Source: UBA3478 sp965662045 (GTDB taxonomy: Bacteria > Bacteroidota > Bacteroidia > Flavobacteriales > Flavobacteriaceae). From it: a DNA stretch of 34,605 nt. Within the stretch, counting starts at the first letter, position 1, and each line of letters begins with the position of its first letter. Shown here one piece after another: positions 8,541 to 17,289 of this stretch. The notes under the pieces were generated by a model that was not told the DNA's origin, made no database searches, and was given only the letters and a program-made list of their open reading frames with translations. Location of the stretch: positions 1 through 34,605 of the forward strand of contig CBFIGE010000019.1 in NCBI GenBank assembly GCA_965662045.1, given 5' to 3'. The position numbers and the translations under genes were made by a program.

Positions 8541-8774
8541 ATGAAAGTAGAAGTTCGATTTTTTGGTCAACTCGTCGATAAACTTGGGTTAGCCTCATAC
8601 GTTTTAGAAGTTAGTGCACTACAATATGAAGCTGTGCGCGATGACTTAGAACAAGTATTCCCCGGTTTAAAATCAATGAGTTATCAGCTCGCTCAAAATA
8701 ACGCTATAATAGAAGGAGAAAACGCACTAGATCAAAGTGCCATAGACGTTTTTCCGCCCTTTTCTGGAGGATGA
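8541..8774 (+). CDS. moaD: Molybdopterin synthase small subunit MoaD
   Basis: 77-aa ubiquitin-like sulfur carrier ending in PPFSGG. The terminal Gly-Gly is adenylated and thiocarboxylated by the next gene's product. Its ATG follows the TSUP stop codon with no gap, and its stop overlaps the start of the moeB-like gene by 4 nt, consistent with coupled translation. Confidence 0.88.
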   Translation: MKVEVRFFGQLVDKLGLASYVLEVSALQYEAVRDDLEQVFPGLKSMSYQLAQNNAIIEGENALDQSAIDVFPPFSGG

Positions 8775-9838
8775 AAAAACACAGTAGGTATTTAAGACAG
8801 CAAACGCTAAAGGAGATAGGAATTGAGGGACAAAAGCAATTACTTGAGAGTCGAGTGTTGGTTATTGGGGCTGGAGGCCTTGGATGTCCGCTTCTTCAGA
8901 TTCTTGCCTCGACAGGAGTTGGGTACTTAACCGTTATTGATTTTGATCGGGTAGCTACCCATAACCTTGCCCGTCAAATGCTCTTTAGAAATGAAGATGT
9001 AGGACGCTATAAGACTGAGGTCGTTACCGAATACCTCAAGGCCTATTTCCCAGATTGTAAAGTGGCTTATCACACAGCGCTATTTCATGAAAACAATGCC
9101 GCTGAACTAATTCGAAACCATGATGTTGTGGTCGATGCTACTGATGATATCAATACCCGTTATTTGATCAATGACTCTTGTGTACTACACAACAAGCCTT
9201 TGGTTTTTGCCGCTTTGTATAAGTTTGAAGGCCAATTGACGGTCTTTAATTATAAAGGAGGCCCTAGTTTAAGATGTCTGTATCCCAAAAAACCCCAGTA
9301 TCAGGAAATTCCGACTTGCGAACAGTCTGGAATGCTAGCAACTATTTCGAGTAGTTTAGCGCAATTTCAGGCTACCGAGGTGATTAAAGTGCTTTTGGAT
9401 TTGCCCGGAGTTCTCAGCGGATCACTTTGGTACTACGATTTTTTAAACCATATCCAACGTTCGATTGAATTTAAAGTCAATCTAGTCCAACTCGAGAATA
9501 TTAAGAACATAAGATCTGAAGAGGAACATAAAATTCATATTTCAATAGAAGAACTAGGGAGTTATGAAGGCTATAATTGGGTTGATCTTCGCTCTGAAGA
9601 AGAGACACCTTTTTTACCATTTGAATTTATCTTTCGACTGCCCGTAAGCAGCGATAATTTTTTTGAAAAGCTCCAAAATCAATTTGAATCTGCCAAACCC
9701 ATTTTGTTTTTCTGTCAATCGGGATCAAGAGCTAAAAAGGCTCAAGAATTATGCATGAATTCAGGTCTTCAAAACTCATTCGCGCTACTTAATTCAATTG
9801 AAGATATTTCAACTTATCTTAGTGCTCAATGTCAATGA
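8771..9838 (+). CDS. moeB: MoaD adenylyltransferase/sulfurtransferase: MoeB-ThiF domain plus rhodanese domain
   Basis: 355 aa. Residues about 5-235 are an E1-like ThiF/MoeB domain with the nucleotide-binding VIGAGGLGCP (residues 31-40), the RQ.LF loop and the DATDDINTR block. Residues about 255-355 are a rhodanese domain with the active-site loop C315-QSGSR, so one protein can activate MoaD and hand it sulfur, as in eukaryotic MOCS3/Uba4. The paired CxxC zinc motifs of E. coli MoeB are not seen: C169 and C183 stand alone, C183 within PTCEQSG. The start overlaps moaD by 4 nt. Confidence 0.88.
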   Translation: MKKHSRYLRQQTLKEIGIEGQKQLLESRVLVIGAGGLGCPLLQILASTGVGYLTVIDFDRVATHNLARQMLFRNEDVGRYKTEVVTEYLKAYFPDCKVAYHTALFHENNAAELIRNHDVVVDATDDINTRYLINDSCVLHNKPLVFAALYKFEGQLTVFNYKGGPSLRCLYPKKPQYQEIPTCEQSGMLATISSSLAQFQATEVIKVLLDLPGVLSGSLWYYDFLNHIQRSIEFKVNLVQLENIKNIRSEEEHKIHISIEELGSYEGYNWVDLRSEEETPFLPFEFIFRLPVSSDNFFEKLQNQFESAKPILFFCQSGSRAKKAQELCMNSGLQNSFALLNSIEDISTYLSAQCQ

Positions 9839-10263
9839 AAAATATATTTAAAACAGGAGCTATAAGTCCGCAGTTTATAGCCGAATCCATCGAAAAGCAT
9901 CAATCTAAAATTAAGATTGGAGCACATCAGACCTTCATGGGGCAAATTCGTCAAGACCAGCATGAGGAGCAAACTGTAGCAGGCATTAGTTATTCGGCTC
10001 AAGAAGAGATGTGTAATGTGCTTGCTGAAAAGCTCAGAGAAGAAATGATTACCAAATACGATTTAAGCTGTATTCATATTTATCATAGTATAGGAAGGGT
10101 GAACGTAGGCGAACTTTGTTTTTTTGTTTTTCTCTCAGGAAGACATCGGTCAAATACATTTCAAGCGATTGAAGAATGCGTAAATAGAGTGAAAGCTGAA
10201 CTACCCATTTTCGGAAAGGAGATTTATGAAGACGAGTCACACAGTTGGAAAGTAAATACATAG
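9835..10263 (+). CDS. moaE: Molybdopterin synthase catalytic subunit MoaE
   Basis: About 142 aa. It has the MoaE core: FMGQIRQD, then the HRSNTFQAIEE helix, and the KAELPIFGKE segment with the Lys residues that contact the MoaD tail, ending in W-K-V. It pairs with MoaD to convert cPMP into molybdopterin. Two in-frame ATGs are possible, 9829 and 9835; the second gives an ATGA overlap with the preceding stop and is chosen for that reason. MoaE normally runs to about 150 aa. Confidence 0.87.
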   Translation: MKNIFKTGAISPQFIAESIEKHQSKIKIGAHQTFMGQIRQDQHEEQTVAGISYSAQEEMCNVLAEKLREEMITKYDLSCIHIYHSIGRVNVGELCFFVFLSGRHRSNTFQAIEECVNRVKAELPIFGKEIYEDESHSWKVNT

Positions 10264-10267
10264 AGAA

Positions 10268-11173
10268 GTGGTTGATATAACAGGAAAGAGTAATACCTTG
10301 AGAATTGCCCTTGCAGGCGCTGTGGTGAAAGTCGGAAGTTCCGAAACTATTATCGCTATTGAGCAGGGACAAGTGCCTAAGGGAGATGTTTTTGAAATGA
10401 GTAAGGCTGCTGCCTTGTTAGGCGTTAAAAAAACATCTGAATTGCTACCTGATTGTCATCCATTACCCATTGAATCTACTAGAATTAGCTATGAGATTAT
10501 GGGTTTAGAAATTCACATCAAATGCGAAGTGAAAACCATTTACAAAACAGGAGTTGAGGTTGAAGCCATGCATGGTTCATCGATTGCAGCGCTCAATATG
10601 TATGATATGCTTAAGCCCATCGATAAGCAGGTTGAAATCAGTTCAATAAGGCTCTTATCGAAAAAAGGAGGAAAGTCCTCACGAAATTACAATGGTCATC
10701 AGAAGAAAGCACTTGTAGTAGTTTGCTCTGATCGGGTTTCTTCTGCTCAGGCTGAAGACGTTTCAGGTGGTGTTTTAGAGAATCTTCTAAGCAAAGACGG
10801 AGTCGAGCTTCTACCTAAGGAAGTTGTTGCTGATGAGATTGCAGAAATTCAAGAAAAAATAAAACAAGGAGTTGCAAAGGCCGATATTGTATTGATTACC
10901 GGAGGTACTGGTTTGGCCCAGCGAGACCACACTCCAGAAGCTTTACTCGCTATGCTCGACACCAGAATTCCAGGAATTGAAGAAACCATGAGAAATTATG
11001 GGCAACAGCGAAATCCTTTAGCGATGCTCTCTCGTTCTGTGGCAGGTCTTATCGATCAGACCTTAATCTTGGCCTTTCCTGGATCCACAAAAGGAGTTGA
11101 AGATTGTTACAAAGCCGTTTTTCCAGGAGCATTTCACTTGATTGACCTAATTAAAGGAAATCCCAAACACTGA
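10268..11173 (+). CDS. moaCB: MoaC-MoaB fusion: cPMP synthase plus MPT adenylyltransferase-like domain
   Basis: 301 aa. Residues 1-140 are MoaC (cyclic pyranopterin monophosphate synthase): MVDITGK opening, KGDVF, CHPLPIE, KTGVEVEA, and KKGGKS. Residues about 148-300 are a MoaB/MogA domain with TGGTGLAQRDHTPEA and FPGSTKGVEDC, which adenylylates molybdopterin before MoeA acts. The two steps are not consecutive, so the fusion links an early and a late step. The start is a GTG at 10268, right where MoaC's conserved MVD begins, so the usual 10-15-residue MoaC N-terminal extension is absent. It overlaps moaA by 1 nt. Confidence 0.88.
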   Translation: MVDITGKSNTLRIALAGAVVKVGSSETIIAIEQGQVPKGDVFEMSKAAALLGVKKTSELLPDCHPLPIESTRISYEIMGLEIHIKCEVKTIYKTGVEVEAMHGSSIAALNMYDMLKPIDKQVEISSIRLLSKKGGKSSRNYNGHQKKALVVVCSDRVSSAQAEDVSGGVLENLLSKDGVELLPKEVVADEIAEIQEKIKQGVAKADIVLITGGTGLAQRDHTPEALLAMLDTRIPGIEETMRNYGQQRNPLAMLSRSVAGLIDQTLILAFPGSTKGVEDCYKAVFPGAFHLIDLIKGNPKH

Positions 11174-12168
11174 TGAAACCTCTAGTCGATAAGCATCATA
11201 GAATGCATAATTATTTGCGTATTTCACTCACAGAAAAATGCAATCTGCGATGTACTTATTGCATGCCAGCAGAAGGAATTCCACTTATGCCGGCAGCTCA
11301 TTTGATGAGTGCTGATGAAATTTTTGAAATTGCCACTCATTTTGTAAAGAGGGGAGTAGATAAGATTAGATTAACCGGAGGCGAACCAACGGTTCGAAAA
11401 GATTTCAATCAGATCATTGAACGTTTGTCAAGCTTACCCGTCAAATTGACTTTGACTACAAATGGTCTTACGATACATCGGCATATCGATGTCTTGAAAA
11501 AGGCTGATATCGATGTTATTAACATTAGTGTTGATTCTTTAGATCGAGAGAAATTCAAGAAAATAACACTTAGAGATCAGTATGAGCAGCTCGAAGAAAA
11601 CATGAATCTTTTAGATGCTCAAGGGTTTCTATTAAAACTCAATATCGTTTTACTCAAAGGTATTAATGATGATGAAATTATACCTTTTATCAATCTCTCC
11701 AAAGACCGCAACTGGCAAATTCGTTTTATCGAGTTTATGCCTTTTGATGGTAACAATTGGGACAGGTCTAAGACAGTGTCGTTGGAAGCGATATTAAAAA
11801 CCGCTGAAAGTCATTATGGTTCAACCCAAATTGAAAGATTAAAGGACGCTGCAAACGACACCGCTAAAAATTATAAGGTAGAAGGCTTTACGGGCTCATT
11901 TGCCGTTATCAGTTCGGTTACCAATCCCTTCTGCGACAGTTGTAATCGACTTCGGTTAACGGCTGACGGAAAGTTAAAGAACTGTCTATTTTCTTCAGGA
12001 GAGTATGATTTATTGAGCTCACTTCGAAATGGAGAATCGTTCGATCGTGAAATTGATATTGCCTTGAGCAATAAGTTCGCAGCAAGAGCCGGATTAGACG
12101 ACCCCAATGCATTTAACAATCCTGATAATCATAAGGATAACAGAAGTATGATTGCTATTGGTGGTTAA
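11173..12168 (+). CDS. moaA: GTP 3',8-cyclase MoaA
   Basis: 331-aa radical SAM enzyme for the first step of Moco synthesis. The N-terminal [4Fe-4S] site is C23-xxx-C27-xx-C30 (CNLRCTYCMP). The C-terminal cluster Cys are 254, 257 and 271 (NPFCDSCNR and KNC). The chain ends in Gly-Gly, which MoaA needs for activity. It is the last gene of the operon begun at 3815, and its final 14 nt overlap the end of the convergent mocA-like gene. Confidence 0.93.
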   Translation: MKPLVDKHHRMHNYLRISLTEKCNLRCTYCMPAEGIPLMPAAHLMSADEIFEIATHFVKRGVDKIRLTGGEPTVRKDFNQIIERLSSLPVKLTLTTNGLTIHRHIDVLKKADIDVINISVDSLDREKFKKITLRDQYEQLEENMNLLDAQGFLLKLNIVLLKGINDDEIIPFINLSKDRNWQIRFIEFMPFDGNNWDRSKTVSLEAILKTAESHYGSTQIERLKDAANDTAKNYKVEGFTGSFAVISSVTNPFCDSCNRLRLTADGKLKNCLFSSGEYDLLSSLRNGESFDREIDIALSNKFAARAGLDDPNAFNNPDNHKDNRSMIAIGG

Positions 12169-12760
12169 GTCTCAGTCTATCTTTTAACTTTTGATACATT
12201 TCTGGAGTGTCCATATCATCTAAATCCTCATGTACCGTTTTAACCAGTCGAAGATGGGTTTTATGTTTGAGGCAAACAGGTTTTGCTCCTCGATCATCTT
12301 CGAGTCCTACCAATTCTTTGAAGTAGGCAGAGGAAAATAGGCTTGGTATTCCACGGTATCCTTTTTCACTTGATGAAACTACTATAGTGTTGGTTTTAAA
12401 GGTAGCTAACATATTTTGTAGATGTGAAAGAGGAATGAAAGGCTGGTCAATAGTGACAATAAAAACACCTTTAGCCTCTGGGAAGTGAGTCTTGACATAA
12501 TTGACCCCCACAGCAATACTCTTACCCATGCCTAGTTTGTAATTTGTGTTTTCTATGATATGTGAAGTCCGTAGGTTTTGGCTGAGAAGTGCATTGTAAT
12601 TTGATCCGCTAACGACAATAACTGTCTGATTGATTTGCGAGTATTTATCGACGAGTTCTTTTATTAGCGTGGATTTATTCCAAGGCAGAAGGGCTTTAGA
12701 AGTTCCCATTCTACTTGAGCTTCCTGCTGTTAAAATTATTAAAGGTATACTTGAGATCAA
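12155..12760 (-). CDS. mocA: MobA-like NTP transferase, probable molybdenum cofactor cytidylyltransferase
   Basis: 201 aa with the NTP-transferase signature LTAGSSSRMG-TSK at the N-terminus and a TIDQPF block near the middle. MocA attaches CMP to Moco to give the MCD form used by xanthine oxidase-family enzymes such as the IorAB pair encoded at 3815-6594. The start is a TTG at 12760: the frame has a stop (TGA) just upstream and no ATG between it and the nucleotide-binding motif, and a near-perfect promoter lies 20 nt ahead. Its 3' end overlaps moaA by 14 nt in convergent orientation. Confidence 0.82.
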   Translation of the reverse strand: MISSIPLIILTAGSSSRMGTSKALLPWNKSTLIKELVDKYSQINQTVIVVSGSNYNALLSQNLRTSHIIENTNYKLGMGKSIAVGVNYVKTHFPEAKGVFIVTIDQPFIPLSHLQNMLATFKTNTIVVSSSEKGYRGIPSLFSSAYFKELVGLEDDRGAKPVCLKHKTHLRLVKTVHEDLDDMDTPEMYQKLKDRLRLNHQ

Positions 12761-12779
12761 TCGATGTTCAAATTTTAAT

Positions 12780-12808
12780 CAAATTTAAACATACAATTTT
12801 ACCATCAA
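12780..12808 (-). promoter_or_regulatory. Promoter of the mocA-like gene
   Basis: Read on the minus strand: TTG (12808-12806), 18-nt spacer, exact TAnnTTTG (TAAATTTG, 12787-12780). Predicted transcription begins about 13 nt before the TTG start codon at 12760, which supports that unusual start. Confidence 0.55.
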
Positions 12809-12825
12809 CCTAACAATCATATTAC

Positions 12826-13932
12826 TTAATTCGAATCTGATGATTCAAATTTAGGATTGTTGAATCTGATACTTTTTGTATTCTTTAAAATATATCTGCT
12901 CAAAGGATAAAGGCATCCAATGGAGAATAATAACAAACCACTTATGATAAAAGTTGGTGTTGTTTGAAAGGTCTCAGGTGTATTTAGAATACCCAATATT
13001 AAAGTAGTAGAAAATGGAAACGATAAGGCGAGTATGCCAATAGCAAATTGACTATCAAATGTCTTATTATAATTCTTTTTTTCTTGTTCTTCAACAATAG
13101 AGATATGTGCATAGGGCCAAAAGCTGCATGCACTTAAAGAAAAAACAAGGAAAAGAATTACTTGGTTGGAATAGGTATAGCCTGTAACTCCCATGAATAA
13201 GGCAACAATAAAAAAGCTAATGCTGGCCCTAAATGCCAAGAGGGATATAATTTGTAAAAATTGGCGTTGTTTTATTTTAAGCGACAATCCAATAAATATG
13301 AGAATTAGTGGAGTCATGATATATGACAACTTTGTTAAAATTTCTTGAAATAGAAATGGTAGGGCATTAAAGTCAATATTCAATAGAATTAAAAAAAGCG
13401 CAGTCAAAATAAATAAGTTTACTGGCTCTAAAATCAATGCCTTCACAAAATCAACTCGATTGCGTTTTTTTTGTATTCTCATTGTCTTATTATTTCCATG
13501 AAATAGCTTCATAGCAACAAAATATAGAATGACCAAGACGAATACTTTATTTCCCAAATCAGCCATAGCGGCTTGTGCTAAAAATTTTGGCCCAAGAAAT
13601 TCAGCCACAAAGGGAAAACAGGATAAACCAGGAGCTAACGATGGAACAATTAATAAAGCAGTATTACGATATTTGGTTTCCTTGATTTTGAGGATTTTTG
13701 TGATATGAGGAACAATTAAATAAAGAATAAAGTTGAATCCAAGAGCCAAGATTGGCAATAACAAAAGGCTTGATTCAAATTGAATTTTTAGCAGAGCGAT
13801 AAAAATTGTAGAGGGAAGTGCTAAATCAAGAATTATTTTTTTTATTCCGAGCAATTCTTGTTCAGACTTCATTTTAAATCTCAATAGAATTCCGATAAAA
13901 ATAAAGGCCAAAAAAATTGAAGTTTTCTCCAA
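12826..13932 (-). CDS. AEC (auxin efflux carrier) family permease
   Basis: 368 aa, about ten membrane segments in two halves joined by a basic loop (around residues 155-170). The AEC-like GIxxRFK start, the LDLALPSTIF block in helix 2, and a conserved Pro/Gly break in GLSCFPFVAEFLG are visible. Family members are secondary transporters of organic anions such as malate or of amphipathic metabolites. The gene begins 3 nt after the stop of the exported aminotransferase, so the two are almost surely co-transcribed and may handle the same amino or keto acid (inference). Confidence 0.78.
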   Translation of the reverse strand: MEKTSIFLAFIFIGILLRFKMKSEQELLGIKKIILDLALPSTIFIALLKIQFESSLLLLPILALGFNFILYLIVPHITKILKIKETKYRNTALLIVPSLAPGLSCFPFVAEFLGPKFLAQAAMADLGNKVFVLVILYFVAMKLFHGNNKTMRIQKKRNRVDFVKALILEPVNLFILTALFLILLNIDFNALPFLFQEILTKLSYIMTPLILIFIGLSLKIKQRQFLQIISLLAFRASISFFIVALFMGVTGYTYSNQVILFLVFSLSACSFWPYAHISIVEEQEKKNYNKTFDSQFAIGILALSFPFSTTLILGILNTPETFQTTPTFIISGLLLFSIGCLYPLSRYILKNTKSIRFNNPKFESSDSN

Positions 13933-13935
13933 AGC

Positions 13936-15141
13936 TTAGGCTTTTTTGGTAAGAACGTCTTTTACACTTTTTGAGAATAGCTCCATCTCGCTTAATGTTC
14001 CAATGCTCACTCTGCACCATGTTTTATCCATAAATTCAAAGGCCCTGACCGAAACACTATTCATGCGCATTCTATTTAAAAATTCTTTTCCCTCCATGTG
14101 AATGGGAAAAATCATAAAGCTCGTATGTGATTCAACAGGATTGAAACCAGCATCAATCAAATTTTCATAGGTATACGCTCTAGCTTTAAAGTTTAAATTT
14201 CTAGATTTTTCTATAAATGCAACATCTTTAAGTGCGCTCTTTGCAGCGTATACTGAAGGTAGGCTTATACCCATCCCAGCTCTAGTTATCCGCTGTATTT
14301 TTTCAATTGATTTTGTGTTTGCAACGGCATAGCCAATTCTTAATCCTGCTAAGCCGTGTATTTTTGAAAAAGTTCTGGCTATAATAACGTCACAACCTTC
14401 ATTAACTAAGGATACCATACTTTGTTTTGCACCATCTTCAAGAAACCATAAATAAGCTTCATCAATAAAAACAGTTGTCTTTTTAGACATTTCGCGACAG
14501 AAGTTCACCAATTCTGCGCTATCGGTAACTGTCCCTGTGGGATTGTTGGGGTTACATATATAAACAAGTTTGGTATCCGAGTCAACAGCTTTTTTCATTG
14601 CTTCTAAATCGTGTGACCAATCTTCTTTTAGTGGCACTGACTTCCATTCAGCTCCTGCCTCTTGAGCTACTTTAATAAGTGACATATAAGCTGGGTCTGC
14701 CGATATGATATTACCTCCATCCATAAAATAACAAATGGCTGTCTTTTCAAGTAAATCCGATGAACCAGGTCCCAATACAATATTTTCAGGTTGAACACCT
14801 TCAAATTCTGCAATCTCTTCAGTTAATTCAAATAATTCATCCCAGGCGTATCGATTACTTTGCGAGACACTTGAGTTAAATGCTGAAAGTGCCATTGGAG
14901 ATGGACCGTATGGATTTTCATTGGCATTTAATTTCGCCTGTAATACAGGATAATTTACTTTATCACTTAAAGTAAATTCCTTGAAGTTTGATCCGTGAAC
15001 GATATTTCCATACTGATCAAACTTTAGATGCGTATAATTTCTATTTGAAAATCCTAAATAGGGCGCTGCAATGGCTCCAGTAGTCGTTAGAAGTGACTTT
15101 TTCAACCAAGCTCTTCTGTTCATTGAAAGGTGATTTTTCAT
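13936..15141 (-). CDS. Tat-exported PLP-dependent aminotransferase (class I/II, histidinol-phosphate aminotransferase-like)
   Basis: 401 aa from the ATG at 15141 (alternative ATG at 15123). The N-terminus carries a twin-arginine signal: N8-RR-AWLKKS, then a hydrophobic stretch TTTGAIAAPYLGF. The fold-type I aminotransferase core follows: LNANENPYGPSP, LGPGSSDLLEK, ICNPNNPTGT, FIDEAY, and SKIHGLAGLRIG with the PLP-binding Lys260. Tat export makes sense because PLP is loaded in the cytoplasm. The sequence is close to the HisC type, but export argues against histidine synthesis; the real substrate is unknown. The next gene, 3 nt on, is an AEC permease. Confidence 0.82.
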   Translation of the reverse strand: MKNHLSMNRRAWLKKSLLTTTGAIAAPYLGFSNRNYTHLKFDQYGNIVHGSNFKEFTLSDKVNYPVLQAKLNANENPYGPSPMALSAFNSSVSQSNRYAWDELFELTEEIAEFEGVQPENIVLGPGSSDLLEKTAICYFMDGGNIISADPAYMSLIKVAQEAGAEWKSVPLKEDWSHDLEAMKKAVDSDTKLVYICNPNNPTGTVTDSAELVNFCREMSKKTTVFIDEAYLWFLEDGAKQSMVSLVNEGCDVIIARTFSKIHGLAGLRIGYAVANTKSIEKIQRITRAGMGISLPSVYAAKSALKDVAFIEKSRNLNFKARAYTYENLIDAGFNPVESHTSFMIFPIHMEGKEFLNRMRMNSVSVRAFEFMDKTWCRVSIGTLSEMELFSKSVKDVLTKKA

Positions 15142-15301
15142 ATTATAAGTTTTATAGCAAATTAAAATTAAACTAGATAAATTGCTATACGAAAACCCCA
15201 AAAATCATAGGGTCAAAATATTGAAAACGAAATAATTAGTATTGAAAAAAATGAAGTACGTATTAAGGAAAATTAAATTATCACCTTAGGCCTTATTGAC
15301 C

Positions 15302-16312
15302 TTAGTCATGGATTGCCCCTTTTTTATAACTCAAGGTTCTAGCGTCTTTTTGACGGCTAACACTTAATATTTCTGCTAAAACTGCTAATGCAATTTCATG
15401 CGCCGAATGTGCACCGAGATCCAATCCCGCAGGGCCTTTAAACTGCTCTAAATAATCGAGTTGAATCTCGGGCTGGAGTTCTATGAGTTTGTTGAGTAAT
15501 TCTTCTTTGCGTTTTCTAGGGCCTAAAAGACCAAAATAAACAGGGAATTTATTTTCAAGGGCTAGTAGATACTGTAAGTCTTTTTGAAGACTGTGGCTCA
15601 TGATAACAATGGCCGTGTTGTCATCTATTTGCAGCTGTCTGATCATCCCATAGCTGAGAAGGTGAAGTTTAGATGCACCCTTGAAATAAGACAATTCTTT
15701 TTGCTCATCGGGACTCGATACGATTTCAACCGACCAGCCCAACTGCGATGCCATCTGACTCAATGCTACCGCATCGTGTTCAGCACCGATTATTAGTAAT
15801 TTAAATTTGGGAGATAAGGTCTGGTTAAATACTAGATCGTCACTCTTTTTAACTCTATTTTGATGAACTGTATATTCAAAGTTCTCTCCTAAAATTATTG
15901 TTCCTAAATGAGGGTATGTGTCTACTTCTCGTAAATAAGAACTCTCTAACTTAAGTGGTGTTCTCTCTTTAATTTGCTTTAAAATTAGAGACACTTGTTT
16001 ACTGGATAAATCCAAGGGTTCGATTAATATATATAAAACGCCTTCACATCCTAATCGGTATCGCCCGTCATAAGTCATTATTAAAGCCTGTCCTGATTCA
16101 AAAACTTTCAGGGCTTGAAATGTAATGTCTTTTTCAACACATCCACCGCTTACAGCACCAATAGTGCTTTGATATTCATCGATTAGCATCCTTACGCCGG
16201 GTTTGCGATAGGATGAACCATCTAGATCTACTACTGTTGCCAACACAGATTGTACACCTCTATTTTTGTTGGTTTGATACGCTTTTAAAATAGATTCTAA
16301 TTCGTGTGTCAT
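15302..16312 (-). CDS. XdhC/CoxI family molybdenum hydroxylase maturation factor
   Basis: 336 aa from the ATG at 16312; a TTG eight codons earlier is less likely. N-terminal XdhC/CoxI domain with GSSYRKPGVRML and GAVSGGCVEKD; the C-terminal Rossmann-like domain has LLIIGAEHDAVALSQ and LGLLGPRKRKEEL. Proteins of this type bind Moco, help sulfurate it and load it into xanthine oxidase-family enzymes, so the likely client is the IorAB pair at 3815-6594. It begins 27 nt after the DUF2452 gene and so is read with the folE-gpx run. Confidence 0.85.
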   Translation of the reverse strand: MTHELESILKAYQTNKNRGVQSVLATVVDLDGSSYRKPGVRMLIDEYQSTIGAVSGGCVEKDITFQALKVFESGQALIMTYDGRYRLGCEGVLYILIEPLDLSSKQVSLILKQIKERTPLKLESSYLREVDTYPHLGTIILGENFEYTVHQNRVKKSDDLVFNQTLSPKFKLLIIGAEHDAVALSQMASQLGWSVEIVSSPDEQKELSYFKGASKLHLLSYGMIRQLQIDDNTAIVIMSHSLQKDLQYLLALENKFPVYFGLLGPRKRKEELLNKLIELQPEIQLDYLEQFKGPAGLDLGAHSAHEIALAVLAEILSVSRQKDARTLSYKKGAIHD

Positions 16313-16339
16313 ACTAGACTTTGTCCTAATGTACAAAAG

Positions 16340-16753
16340 TTAATCTAGCTTTTTCCACATAAAATTAGTCTCAAGTCTATAACTACCTAAATATTCAAAA
16401 GTACATTCCTCGGGACTCAGGATAGAGAGAAAGTCTTCATGATCGTTTTTACGATAAAGATGATACATATGTCCAATCACTGGCTCAAAACTGAACGTAG
16501 CACTATATACGAGTTGAGTTTGGGTGGCAAGCTCTTGAAGCTCTTCATACTGCGTTTTTAATTCATTGAATTTAGCTTGTAATTCAGAATTGATTTGATA
16601 GGAGGCTCGTTTTTTAAAAATACTTAAGTCTGTGATTTTTATTTCCGGACTTCCTAAGTCAGTAGCGTAGGGACGCAAAAAACCATCGTACTTTTTTTGT
16701 TTTTCATCAAATACGACTTGGTCAGGCTTCTTTTTGTCCTTTTTAGAACTCAT
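16340..16753 (-). CDS. DUF2452 family protein
   Basis: 137 aa. Basic start, then DQVVFDEKQKKYDGFLRPYAT, matching what I recall of DUF2452. A charged, probably coiled-coil segment lies around residues 55-80 and is followed by FSFEPVIGHMYHLY. No signal peptide and no catalytic motif is evident; function is unknown. It overlaps the glutathione peroxidase stop by 4 nt, so it is translated as part of the folE-gpx unit. Confidence 0.75.
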   Translation of the reverse strand: MSSKKDKKKPDQVVFDEKQKKYDGFLRPYATDLGSPEIKITDLSIFKKRASYQINSELQAKFNELKTQYEELQELATQTQLVYSATFSFEPVIGHMYHLYRKNDHEDFLSILSPEECTFEYLGSYRLETNFMWKKLD

Positions 16754-17289
16754 GAAATTAAACTCACAATAGACTTATCTAAAGGGGAGGTGGTAGATTT
16801 ATATGATTTCAATAATGTTCCTTCTGGAGAGATTAAGAACTTGTAAAAGTTCCACAAAATTGAAGAATTCTTAATGCCGTTTAATTCTTTTTTAGTCAGC
16901 CAAGCATATAATGGATGTTGCTTGCTACCTTTTACGTGTAGCTTCTGAGTTAAGGGAAAATTAACATCGTAATTCAACGAACAAAATGCTTGAATCTCTT
17001 CAGATCCTCTAGGTTCTTGACCACCAAATTGATTACATGGGCAACCTATTATGACAAGCTCAGATGAAAATTGCTCTTGAAGTTTTCTCAGCTCTTTGTA
17101 TTGAGGTGTAAACCCGCATTTTGAAGCTACATTCACCACCAAGATGAACTTTCCCTTAAAATTACTGAGGTCCATTGGCGCACCATCTAAAGAGTTGATT
17201 TCAATTTCATAAATAGGCATAGCTGATGATGTAGTTTTTCGTTGTGCTACTTTTTGTAGTGATGATTTAGCATCTCTTAGCCGATTCAT
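16750..17289 (-). CDS. Glutathione peroxidase family thiol peroxidase
   Basis: 179 aa. The peroxidatic residue is Cys58 (VASKCGFT), not selenocysteine, with Gln87 (CNQFGGQ) and Trp146-Asn147 (WNFYKF) completing the catalytic tetrad. Bacterial enzymes of this type usually take electrons from thioredoxin and reduce lipid or alkyl peroxides. The start at 17289 overlaps the folE stop as TAATG and gives a 23-residue basic N-terminal extension before the core; the ATG at 17220 would give the usual core length. No signal peptide is evident. Confidence 0.87.
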   Translation of the reverse strand: MNRLRDAKSSLQKVAQRKTTSSAMPIYEIEINSLDGAPMDLSNFKGKFILVVNVASKCGFTPQYKELRKLQEQFSSELVIIGCPCNQFGGQEPRGSEEIQAFCSLNYDVNFPLTQKLHVKGSKQHPLYAWLTKKELNGIKNSSILWNFYKFLISPEGTLLKSYKSTTSPLDKSIVSLIS

